Shown here: positions 8,550-17,134 of the stretch, piece by piece | Layout of the letters: each line of letters begins with the position of its first letter | How positions within the stretch are numbered: the stretch's first letter is position 1 | Assembly: GCF_000508085.1 (NCBI RefSeq) | Contig: NZ_KI669560.1 | Coordinates: 2,483,815 to 2,547,814, forward strand | From: Sediminibacterium sp. C3 | GTDB lineage: Bacteria > Bacteroidota > Bacteroidia > Chitinophagales > Chitinophagaceae | Reading direction: 5' to 3' | DNA length: 64,000 nucleotides | Translations under genes and position numbers: made by a program | Notes under the pieces: generated by a model | The model's input: only the letters and a program-made list of their open reading frames with translations | Databases searched by the model: none | What the model was told of the DNA's origin: nothing

Positions 8550-9632
8550 CTATCCCTGTTTTTCTTGCTGAAAAGACCTCAATTCTTCAAAAAAAGTCTT
8601 GATAAAATCAAAAGACAATGGTTTAGTGATATAATCAATGACAGATGCATAACTTCTGGCTTTTTCCCTGTCCCTGTTATCTATAGAAGAAGACAGGACT
8701 ATTACATTGGAAGCATCGGAATAGGTAATGTATTCATCCAGAAAATCCCAGCCGCCCCTGCCGGGGAAGTTAATATCCAGAAAAATGAGGGTTTGATTAA
8801 GCTCCTGTGAAGTTTTAATAAAGTCCAATGCATCATCAATATCTATAAATACTTCAACTGGCATTTCTGGCATAAGTGCCTGTACTATTTTTCTATTTAA
8901 CACATTGGTTAATACATCGTCATCAATGAATATTATTTTATTAAATGATTCATTCTCCTTGTTCATATCAAAAGTTTCATCGTGTTGGTTAAAAGACAGT
9001 TTGTGATTCAATTTAAAAATGGCGGAATTAATCAATTGTATAGACTTCCTGGCTTCAGCTATTAAATCAATTCTTTCTGAGTCTGAAATGAACTGATTAT
9101 CCATCAGATTTACTATGGATTGAATTTTCGCATACTCATGCCGCATTTCATGAGAAGTAATAAATGACAATTCCTGTAAACGGTTTTTAAACAATTGAGC
9201 CTGCATTTCACTCTTCTTTCGTTCAGTTATATTTTGTGCAATTCCAAGAATATACATTAAGTCTCCTCCCTGCTTTTCAAAAACAGACAAGCGGGTCTGA
9301 AAAAATTGATATTGTTGCATTTTGTCCATACACCTGCATTCCACTTCTACCACTGCCTGATCACCCATTCCCACATTGGCCACAGCAGCCTGCACCCCTT
9401 TCCAATCTTCCGGATGAATCAAGGTTCGTAAAGAAATACAATTGATTTCCTGGTCTTTTAGGTGTTCAAAACCTAACATATGATTCAATGCGGGATTGCG
9501 CATTATGAATTTACGCTCCTTCACATCAAACAAAAACACCATATCTGGCAGTTTATTATAGATTTCTTCTAATAAAGAAGCTTGGGATACGTCTGCTGGC
9601 AACCAACCTGATTGTAAAGACTGGGAATTCAT
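8550..9632 (-). CDS. PAS / DHp-like / receiver protein without kinase ATPase domain (short paralogue)
   Basis: A 360-residue relative of the proteins at 5348-7207 and 14990-16846. One PAS domain lies at about residues 20-140, ending in an ITERKKSEMQ linker. A DHp-like helix carries SHEMRHEY (H161, second His H165). A receiver domain covers about 225-350 (FIDDDVL, phospho-Asp in FLDINFPGRGGW, LSSS, TKPL). No HATPase_c motifs are present, so the phosphate would have to come from another kinase, or the His region may only dimerise. It is divergent from the NtrC-type regulator gene across 182 bp containing an inverted repeat. Confidence 0.83.
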   Translation of the reverse strand: MNSQSLQSGWLPADVSQASLLEEIYNKLPDMVFLFDVKERKFIMRNPALNHMLGFEHLKDQEINCISLRTLIHPEDWKGVQAAVANVGMGDQAVVEVECRCMDKMQQYQFFQTRLSVFEKQGGDLMYILGIAQNITERKKSEMQAQLFKNRLQELSFITSHEMRHEYAKIQSIVNLMDNQFISDSERIDLIAEARKSIQLINSAIFKLNHKLSFNQHDETFDMNKENESFNKIIFIDDDVLTNVLNRKIVQALMPEMPVEVFIDIDDALDFIKTSQELNQTLIFLDINFPGRGGWDFLDEYITYSDASNVIVLSSSIDNRDREKARSYASVIDYITKPLSFDFIKTFFEELRSFQQEKQG

Positions 9633-9739
9633 CGGATATTTTTATACAGTAACTGTAAAAAATATGCCGAATAATAATATTATAATAATCAATCAGTTAG
9701 TATAAGAAAATGAATAGAAAGTAGCTTTTTTTTTGAGAC

Positions 9740-9763
9740 TTAATTTCCCTTTTTGGGAATTAA
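9740..9763. promoter_or_regulatory. Inverted repeat in the divergent signalling promoter region
   Basis: TTAATTTCCC and GGGAATTAA form an imperfect palindrome (one-base bulge, five-base centre) between the divergent genes 8550-9632 and 9815-11179. Neither side carries a convincing T tail, so an operator is more likely than a terminator. The rest of the interval is AT-rich with no recognisable sigma-54 promoter. Confidence 0.35.
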
Positions 9764-9814
9764 ATCACTTATTCAGCAAGAAAATACAGTAAATTGTTGA
9801 ACCAAGAAAATCCA

Positions 9815-11179
9815 ATGAGACCAACAAAACCACTCAAAATCTTCATTTTGGAAGATGACCTCTGGTATGGTACCATGCTGGAACATTACCTATCGCTAAA
9901 CCCCGATTACCAGGTAAGCAGATTTGAAACAGAAAAAGCATTTTTTCAACAATTACACGAACAACCAGATGTAGTTACACTGGACTATGCATTGGCTGAA
10001 GGTGATGCAGATGGAAGTAAAGTGCTAAAAAAAATTAAAGAAAGGTATCCGGAAACAGAAGTAATTATTATTTCAGGTCAGGATCAGATTACCACTGCGG
10101 TTGAACTATTAAAATCAGGTGCATTCGATTATATTGTTAAAGATGAAGACACCAAGGACAGGCTATGGAATGTGCTGCTTCACCTGCAGGAGATTAAGGG
10201 CCTTAAAAAGGAAGTGGAGCAACTGAAAAATGAATTGAAGAAAAACTATGATTTTTCAAAAGTAATCATTGGACAAAGTGAATCTATTCAAAAAGTATTT
10301 GCACTAATAGATAAAGCTGCAAAAACAAATATTACAGTTTCCCTTACCGGCGAAACAGGAACAGGTAAGGAAATGGTAGCTAAAGCCATCCATTATAATT
10401 CACCAAGACACAAATACCCATTTGTTGCCATTAACGTGGCTGCTATTCCTCCGGATTTGCTTGAAAGTGAATTATTCGGTCACGAAAAGGGGGCTTTTAC
10501 CGGCGCTCAAAGCAAACGTATAGGGAAATTTGAAGAAGCCAATAAAGGCACATTATTTCTGGATGAAATTGCCGAAATGGATATTCACTTACAGGCAAAA
10601 CTATTAAGGGTTTTACAGGAACGTGAAATTACCAGAATCGGAGGCAATGCCGTAATTCCTATTGATGTAAGAATTATTGTTGCAACGCATAGAAACCTGT
10701 TAAAGGAAGTTCAGGAAAAAAAGTTCAGGGAAGACCTGTATTACAGACTTTTGGGTCTTCCAATAGAACTCCCTCCTTTAAGGGAAAGAGGGAAGGATTA
10801 CCTGATTTTGGCCAAGCACTTCATACAAAGTTTTTGCAGTGACAATAGGTTACCGCTTAAAACTTTAACGCCTGAATCAATTGCTAAACTTAAACAATAC
10901 TATTTCCCTGGAAATATAAGAGAACTAAAATCTATAATTGAACTGGCGGTGGTGATGTCCGAATCTGATTTAATTTATCCTAGCGACATAAATATAGATG
11001 CCAGTGACCAGTTTGGGAACCTGTTATTTAAAGAAACTACTTTAAAGGAATACGAAAAACAAATTATCCAGTATTTCCTGAACAAATACAATCAGGATGT
11101 TATAGCAGTTTCCAAAAAACTGGATATTGGCAAATCAACCATTTACAGAATGATGCAAAGAGGTGAATTAATCAAATAA
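9815..11179 (+). CDS. NtrC-family sigma-54-dependent response regulator
   Basis: A 454-residue regulator. The receiver domain (about residues 8-125) has ILEDD, phospho-Asp in TLDYAL, IISG and VKDED. The AAA+ domain (about 150-385) has Walker A GETGTGKE, the sigma-54-contacting GAFTGA loop, Walker B TLFLDEIAEM and the R-finger region. A Fis-type HTH ends the protein (VSKKLDIGKSTIYRMMQR). All elements for activating a sigma-54 promoter are present. The ATG at 9815 is preferred over in-frame TTG codons at 9794 and 9797. The hybrid kinase follows after five bases and is the obvious partner. Confidence 0.93.
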   Translation: MRPTKPLKIFILEDDLWYGTMLEHYLSLNPDYQVSRFETEKAFFQQLHEQPDVVTLDYALAEGDADGSKVLKKIKERYPETEVIIISGQDQITTAVELLKSGAFDYIVKDEDTKDRLWNVLLHLQEIKGLKKEVEQLKNELKKNYDFSKVIIGQSESIQKVFALIDKAAKTNITVSLTGETGTGKEMVAKAIHYNSPRHKYPFVAINVAAIPPDLLESELFGHEKGAFTGAQSKRIGKFEEANKGTLFLDEIAEMDIHLQAKLLRVLQEREITRIGGNAVIPIDVRIIVATHRNLLKEVQEKKFREDLYYRLLGLPIELPPLRERGKDYLILAKHFIQSFCSDNRLPLKTLTPESIAKLKQYYFPGNIRELKSIIELAVVMSESDLIYPSDINIDASDQFGNLLFKETTLKEYEKQIIQYFLNKYNQDVIAVSKKLDIGKSTIYRMMQRGELIK

Positions 11180-11184
11180 TTCCC

Positions 11185-13689
11185 ATGGCAGAAAATACAA
11201 ATTCCAATACAAGTGCAAAACTAATTTCCATAGAACTAGAAATGGAAAGAGCTGCAAGGTATGCGGCTGAAAAAAAATTATTGCAGAAGGAAAGAGAGCT
11301 GCAACTATTACAGAGAAAACTTAACAACTCAGAAACAACCGCCTATTCATTCACGGGAAATGATATTATCAACAGCATTAATCAGCATTTACAAACAGGC
11401 ATTCTAATTGAAAACGAGTCTGGATTAGTAATTAGTATCAATGAATCCTTTTGTGAGTTTTTTAATATTCATGTTCCTATTCATTCTTTAATAGGGACTG
11501 ATTTATGCAGTAATAACCTTATTGACGAAACCATCTTTATAAACCCTTTTCACTTTCAGCAGCGAACAAATGAAATATTAAGCAACCGTATTCCTGTAAG
11601 AAATGATATGCTTGAACTTAGAAATGGAATAATCATAGAAAGGGATTACAGTCCGCTATTTCAGCAGGGTGAATATACAGGTCATATCTGGTATTACAAC
11701 GATGCAACGCTCAAGTATACACTTGAAAAAAAGCTAGAGAAACAAAAGAATATCTACGAAAAAATACTCAGCTATCTTCCAGCTGACATAGCTGTTTTAA
11801 GCCCTGAATATGCCGACTTATTTTTAAATCCAATCGCAATTAAAGACCCTGAATTAAGGCAGTGGATTATAGAATGGCTGATAGGAAAAAAGGGATCAGC
11901 CACTTATAAGTCTGACTCAAAAGATTCAAGAGTAACCAATTATCAGGAACTATTTGAACAGGTAATTAACCTGAAAAAAGGAGGGATAGTAGAAGAGAAG
12001 AAAAGCGATACAGAGGGACACACCAGTCATATTTTAAAGAATCTTCATCCTGTACTGGATGAGGATGGTGAACTTGAAATGATCATTGGACTTCACACAG
12101 ATATAACAGAAAGAGTTCAGATTGAAGATGAGCTAATTCAGGCTAAAATGAAAACGGAAGAACTAGCAAGAGCTAAAGATTTATTTCTAGCCAATGTAAG
12201 CCATGAAATCAGAACACCCATGAATGGTATTCTTGGGATTGCCGGTTTACTGGCCAAAACAAAATTGAATCAGAAACAACAAAAAATGACCGGCATGATT
12301 AAAGATGCCGCTAATAATTTACTGGTAATCGTCAATGACATTTTAAATTTTGAAAAAATTTCAGCAGGCAGAATAGAGCTTGAAAAAATTCAATTTTTAT
12401 TGAATGAAAAAGTTGCTTTACTGGCTGAAAGTTTTCAATACAAGGCCAAAGAGAAAAACATTCAACTCAGTTTTAATGATTTAACAGAGAAGCCCTTAAA
12501 AGTAGTTGGAGACCCATACCGTTTAAGTCAGATAGTTACCAATTTATTAGCCAATGCCATCAAGTTTACTAACACGGGGTATGTTGAAATAACATTGCAG
12601 ACCATTACTGAAATGACAGAAGAGGTATGGATCAGAATTGAAATAAAGGATAGCGGAATTGGAATACCAACTGAAAAAATAGACTCTTTATTTCAGCCCT
12701 ATCAACAAGCCGACACTTCCATATCCAGAAAATATGGCGGTACCGGATTGGGCTTAAGCATTGTTAAAAATCTGGTTACACTGATGGGGGGCAGAATTGG
12801 CGTGGAGAGTAAAATAAATTCGGGCAGCATATTCAGTATTCAACTTCCATTTACCAAAAACACACTCTCAGCTAAACCTGTATATGCTGTATCAGACTAC
12901 AATCAGTTAAAAGGACTCCGTGTTCTATTGGCTGAAGACGTTGAAATGAATCAATTCATTGCCCGATCGATACTGGAAGAAAAAGGCGTTTATATTACAG
13001 AAGCGATTGACGGAAGAGAGGCAATTGAAAAAGTTAAAAACTTTTCGTTCGATTTAATTCTAATGGATATTTCCATGCCCTATATAGACGGGATTCAGGC
13101 TACATCTATTATCAGAAGCATGAAGAATTCTCCCAATTATAACATACCAATTATTGCCTTAACCGCCAATGCATTAGAAGGCGACAAACAAAAATACCTT
13201 AGCGCAGGCATGAATGGGTATATCAGCAAGCCTTTTCTGGAAGAAGAGTTTCTGATGGTAATATTACAATGCCTGCATAAAAATGATTTTTGCTTCAGCA
13301 GTGATAATGAATATTTAAGTATTCCATCAAACGAAAAATTATATAGCGAAGCACATTTAATGGGAATGGGAAGGTACCAGCAGGTTTTTATTGATAAGAT
13401 GATTGCACTCTTTTTACAAACCATGCCAGAGGACATTGAAATACTTCAGGAAACAGCCAAAGTAAAAGATTGGAAAAAAGTAGAACGTACGGCACATAGA
13501 ATTAAATCTGCCATTCGCAGCATGGGAATTCAGTCTGCAATTCAAGCCATTCGTTATATTGAAGAAGCTGCCCAAAAGAATCCACCACCCGATGATATCG
13601 TTTACAAGATAGAATGGGTTGCAAAAGCCATGAAATTGGTGATGGATCAGATAAAAGCAGACTATCCCCATATTTCTGTCTCAAAATAG
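11185..13689 (+). CDS. Hybrid sensor histidine kinase with receiver and Hpt domains
   Basis: An 834-residue multi-domain kinase without obvious transmembrane segments. An N-terminal coiled coil (residues 10-55) precedes two PAS-like regions (about 60-180 and 195-310). The DHp domain has ANVSHEIRTPMNGILG. The HATPase_c domain shows NLLANAIKFT, DSGIGIP and GGTGLGLSI. The receiver domain has LAEDVEMNQ, LMDISMPYIDG, ALTANA and SKPF. A C-terminal Hpt domain has AHRIKSAIRSMG. A complete His-Asp-His phosphorelay is therefore encoded, which could feed the NtrC-type regulator five bases upstream and perhaps the other receivers nearby. It is the only complete histidine kinase in the island. Confidence 0.94.
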   Translation: MAENTNSNTSAKLISIELEMERAARYAAEKKLLQKERELQLLQRKLNNSETTAYSFTGNDIINSINQHLQTGILIENESGLVISINESFCEFFNIHVPIHSLIGTDLCSNNLIDETIFINPFHFQQRTNEILSNRIPVRNDMLELRNGIIIERDYSPLFQQGEYTGHIWYYNDATLKYTLEKKLEKQKNIYEKILSYLPADIAVLSPEYADLFLNPIAIKDPELRQWIIEWLIGKKGSATYKSDSKDSRVTNYQELFEQVINLKKGGIVEEKKSDTEGHTSHILKNLHPVLDEDGELEMIIGLHTDITERVQIEDELIQAKMKTEELARAKDLFLANVSHEIRTPMNGILGIAGLLAKTKLNQKQQKMTGMIKDAANNLLVIVNDILNFEKISAGRIELEKIQFLLNEKVALLAESFQYKAKEKNIQLSFNDLTEKPLKVVGDPYRLSQIVTNLLANAIKFTNTGYVEITLQTITEMTEEVWIRIEIKDSGIGIPTEKIDSLFQPYQQADTSISRKYGGTGLGLSIVKNLVTLMGGRIGVESKINSGSIFSIQLPFTKNTLSAKPVYAVSDYNQLKGLRVLLAEDVEMNQFIARSILEEKGVYITEAIDGREAIEKVKNFSFDLILMDISMPYIDGIQATSIIRSMKNSPNYNIPIIALTANALEGDKQKYLSAGMNGYISKPFLEEEFLMVILQCLHKNDFCFSSDNEYLSIPSNEKLYSEAHLMGMGRYQQVFIDKMIALFLQTMPEDIEILQETAKVKDWKKVERTAHRIKSAIRSMGIQSAIQAIRYIEEAAQKNPPPDDIVYKIEWVAKAMKLVMDQIKADYPHISVSK

Positions 13690-13818
13690 CCCATGATTCC
13701 CAATTCTGGAAACTAAAGAAAGTTCAAAAAATCGCAATTAACTGAAAATCAATCCAATACAGGCTAAACAGCTTTGGCATTGTATTAGCACCCTACAGTT
13801 GAAACATTGAAAGTTCAT

Positions 13819-14421
13819 ATGGAATCTTTTATTCAACTACCTCAACAATACAAAAGCAGAAAAAACGAAGTTCCGGTATTTGCCTTCATGGGCGAATTTG
13901 ACTGTAAAGCTCTTGGGCTGGATATTATATTAAAGGCCTTTTCAGATTACAAGAACAAATACCTGGAAAATGGGAGCCTTTGGTTAATAGGGGAAGGAAA
14001 GGATCAGGGCTTACTCTCAAGTTTAATTGTGGAATATCATATTGAAGACTTCGTGAAAATTAAACCCATTCCTAATGGCAGAGCAAAATTTGACCTATTG
14101 CACGAAGTTGATCTTTTTCTAAGACCATCTAGAAATGAATACTTTCCATCCTCTGTTTTAGAAGCTGCATCGGTTGCTGTACCCTCGATTGTTTCTGGTA
14201 ATTTTCAGATAAGTCAGTATATCCAAAACTACAATGCCGGCTATGTTTTAGAAGAAAACAACTATAAACAACTGGCAAAATTAATGTTGAAATGTCTACA
14301 GGATATTAAATACAATAACTGGAACGTAAAAAGAAGAAATTCGGTTCGCATGGTCAACGAACAGTTTCATTGGAACAAAATTGCTGCAGCGCATCAAAAT
14401 CTTTTTGAACAAACAATTTAA
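13819..14421 (+). pseudogene. Headless glycosyltransferase fragment 1 (GT4 C-terminal domain only)
   Basis: This 200-codon ORF aligns by eye with the C-terminal half of the full-length glycosyltransferase at 17135-18259. Shared elements are the strand before the sugar-nucleotide site, DVDLFLRPSRNEYFPSSVLEAA against its PRVDFYPSVIMESAA, then VPSIVS, NAGYVLEENN and a closing HWNKIAAAHQNL helix. The N-terminal acceptor-binding domain is missing and the 117 bases upstream contain none of it. I therefore treat it as a truncated remnant. An alternative is a naturally split enzyme using another N-domain. The ATG at 13819 is used; a TTG at 13807 is also in frame. Confidence 0.65.
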
Positions 14422-14425
14422 AAAA

Positions 14426-14993
14426 ATGGATTCAGACAAGCAGATCGAAAATGCTTTCCTGCAAATGAACAAAAGGGCTTTACACGAACAGTGCACCCAT
14501 GAAATCATACAGGCAAAAGACCATACGCTATTCCCTTTTCTTTATGGCAAGTATGCTTTAATGATGACGGATGCAGAGCCAGAAAATGACATACATATTG
14601 TATTTGAAAGTTTCATAAGACTAAACCACTTCCCCTTAGTGGCAGTAGCAAACTGGAAAGCTACTGCTTATGGTCAAACATTGCTCGACCGGTACCAGAA
14701 TAATTACCTGATTAAAATGCTTGATCCGCAAATTCAGCTCAGAACCTTAAACATGCTCCGGACCAATTGTTTTATATACATTGATTCCTATCACCAGACA
14801 GATGAAACCTACTCTCTCTTAGAAGCAATGTACATGCAACTTCCCATACTTGCCTACGAATCGGAATACAATAAAAATTAACCGGAAACGGGGCTTTCTA
14901 CTTCAAAACAATGATAGACTTGCTGCTTATTCTGCAGTCATTACATCCAATGAAAGCTTATTCCAATGGTGCACTAATGAAACAGTTGTTTAA
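14426..14993 (+). pseudogene. Headless glycosyltransferase fragment 2 (DUF1972-type C-terminal domain) with two frameshifts
   Basis: The open frame runs from ATG 14426 to a stop at 14881. It resembles the C-terminal half of rhamnosyltransferase-like GT4 proteins carrying DUF1972: PENDIHIVFESF, VANWKATAYG, then TYSLLEAMYMQLPILAYE. The N-terminal domain is absent. Family proteins should continue past 14881. Adding one A to the A5 run at 14873-14877 opens LTGNGAFYFK, and adding one A to the A4 run at 14905-14908 opens NNDRLAAYSAV, ending at a stop at 14991-14993. The repaired product would be 189 residues. Both lesions are single-base homopolymer deletions, so sequencing error is possible. It begins four bases after fragment 1. 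Confidence 0.65.
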
Positions 14994-16846
14994 CTCCCAA
15001 CTGGAGAGGCTTCGTCCAATGCACTCAGTTCCTCAAATTGCGGAACCGTAAGTGGCTTTGTAATAAAGTGCGTAACATTGGAGTACTTTTTTGATTTTTC
15101 GTAATCATTATGATCAATAGAAGAAGTCAATATAATTACAGGCCAGGGCTGATTCATACGCTCGTACTCTTCCAGAAAATCCCACCCGTTTCTTCCCATA
15201 AAGTTTAAATCGAGGAATATTTTCCTTTTATGAGTAGGATTATTTTTTAAGTAGTCAAGTGCTTCATCAATATTATCAAAAACTGTTACCGTCATATTGG
15301 GAATCACATTACGGATTATGACCGTATTCAGTTTGTTAATCATGTGATCATCATCTATCAATATAATTTCTTCGATAGCCTGATTCAATAAGAACTTATT
15401 CAGGGCAATATTACTCGAAGATGCAAAACTAACTTCATCTGAAATTTTAAGAATAGCATGATTCATTGTATTGGCAGATGATTCAATATCCGACAATATC
15501 TGTTGATAGGTTTCCAGGCTATTCTGCTGAAATTTGGCAGTCTGAAGAATCTGTAAAATTTTTGAAAATTCATGTCTGAGCTCAAAAGAAGCAATGTCGG
15601 AGATTTGTTTCAGATGGATCATCTGTTCTTCCACATCCTTTTCCGTCATTTTCTTTTTAGTAATATCATTCTGAATGGTCAGATACCCCAATACATTTCC
15701 GGCCTTATCAAATAAGGCTTCCAGTTTTAAATCGAGCCATATTTTATTGCCATTCTTGGCATAAAAAACAATCTCCGTTCTGAGACTCTTACCTTGTTCA
15801 ATGTTTTTTTTCAGTTTATCAACTACTACAGAATCTGTATCCTGTCCTGAAAGAATCATCAGGGGATCCTTACCATTTACTTCGCGCAAAGGAAATCCGG
15901 TAAGCTTTACAAAGCTATCGTTTACCCATGTAATTCTGTAACCCGGATCGCATAAAACGATGACCACATTAATCCGCTGTGCAATTTTTGTAAACTTGGT
16001 AAACTCTATTTTGGATACTTCCAGCATTTCCTTTTGTCGGTTAAGCTGAAGTTGAAGCTCCTTGATATGTGTAATGTCTTGTAAAGTTCCGGTATAGCCG
16101 ATAAAATCACCCAAATTACTAAACATTGGGCTCCCCTGCATTTCTACCCATCTATATGTTGCATCGTATTTTCGAATTCTGAATTGTGCGCTAAACAACT
16201 TTCTGCCTGCAAAAGCAGCAGTAAGTGATTGCTCCAATTGAAAGCGGTCTTCCGCATAAACGGCTTCTGTCCATCCATTGCCCATTTCGGTATCCATCGC
16301 GGCACCTCTATATTTAAGCCATGCTTTGTTTACAAAAACCAGCTGTTGCTGATAATCACTCATCCAGACTATCTCCTGCATGCAGTCGGCTACTTCCCTA
16401 AACCATTCCCGATTCTGTCCGCTGAGTCCTGCACCCTGACCTGTTGCTACTGTAGCTGATTTAGAAGCACTACCAGGGGTATTCATTTTTCCAATTAGTA
16501 AAAACGCAATCGGATGGGATCTTCTGTCATGAACCGGACTTACTTCATAATGAATATCCCCTGCCAATGAGGCATTTACAGGATTAGACAATCGTATGAT
16601 AGAAGGCACAAGCGACTTTGTGAGTAAAGCCTGATGCACTACCTCCTTAATTGTAATTACATCTTTTGAATGCAACAAAGAATCAATGGATATACCTTCT
16701 ACAGACTCTCCAACAATCTGATAAATTCGCTGAAAAGCCTCATTACAGAAAGTAATATTGGCATCTAAATCGATGGCAAAAACAAAATAATCAGGTGAAG
16801 CAATCTGATCTAATATCTTTCTATCAACAGAATAAGGATAGCGCAT
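14990..16846 (-). CDS. PAS-PAS-PAS / degenerate DHp / receiver protein (paralogue with His to Phe change)
   Basis: A 618-residue protein, collinear with 5348-7207 throughout. Three PAS domains lie at about residues 15-105, 155-270 and 285-400, followed by a DHp-like helix and a C-terminal receiver domain (LIDDDH, phospho-Asp in FLDLNFMGRNGW, LTSS, TKPL). No ATPase domain is present. At the position equivalent to H424 of the paralogue this copy has F421 (SFELRHEF, codon TTT), while the second His (H425) is kept. The receiver is intact. It may act purely through its receiver or by dimerising with the sister protein. Its stop touches the restored end of the convergent glycosyltransferase remnant. 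Confidence 0.85.
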   Translation of the reverse strand: MRYPYSVDRKILDQIASPDYFVFAIDLDANITFCNEAFQRIYQIVGESVEGISIDSLLHSKDVITIKEVVHQALLTKSLVPSIIRLSNPVNASLAGDIHYEVSPVHDRRSHPIAFLLIGKMNTPGSASKSATVATGQGAGLSGQNREWFREVADCMQEIVWMSDYQQQLVFVNKAWLKYRGAAMDTEMGNGWTEAVYAEDRFQLEQSLTAAFAGRKLFSAQFRIRKYDATYRWVEMQGSPMFSNLGDFIGYTGTLQDITHIKELQLQLNRQKEMLEVSKIEFTKFTKIAQRINVVIVLCDPGYRITWVNDSFVKLTGFPLREVNGKDPLMILSGQDTDSVVVDKLKKNIEQGKSLRTEIVFYAKNGNKIWLDLKLEALFDKAGNVLGYLTIQNDITKKKMTEKDVEEQMIHLKQISDIASFELRHEFSKILQILQTAKFQQNSLETYQQILSDIESSANTMNHAILKISDEVSFASSSNIALNKFLLNQAIEEIILIDDDHMINKLNTVIIRNVIPNMTVTVFDNIDEALDYLKNNPTHKRKIFLDLNFMGRNGWDFLEEYERMNQPWPVIILTSSIDHNDYEKSKKYSNVTHFITKPLTVPQFEELSALDEASPVGS

Positions 16847-16856
16847 TTTTTAGCAT

Positions 16857-17066
16857 TTAATGACCAAATTGTTTAAGCGTTCCCAACCAGGTCTTAAGGT
16901 AATTGTATAACCAGAGAATAAGATATGCGTAAATGATAAGTTTAAGCAGGAACCACTTAATATTGTGTACCGAAAAAATTCTTCCCATCCAATATAAAAA
17001 CTGCCCCCAAAGCAACAATAAGTAAGCAATTGATATTGATTTCGAGGTTAGTTCTTTCCAGCTCAT
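16857..17066 (-). CDS. Small hypothetical membrane protein
   Basis: A 69-residue ORF with two hydrophobic stretches (about residues 10-28 and 38-56) separated by a short polar loop, beginning MSWKELTSKS. It ends 10 bp before the start of the PAS-REC gene 14990-16846, in the same direction, and is divergent from the glycosyltransferase at 17135. No family was recognised. The hydrophobic pattern and tight spacing favour a real gene, but an ORF this short could arise by chance. Confidence 0.45.
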   Translation of the reverse strand: MSWKELTSKSISIAYLLLLWGQFLYWMGRIFSVHNIKWFLLKLIIYAYLILWLYNYLKTWLGTLKQFGH

Positions 17067-17134
17067 AAGTTCTAAAAAATCGAAATTAAATATACTGTAT
17101 TTTCATTCTGGAATTAACAAATGACGTTTTTATT

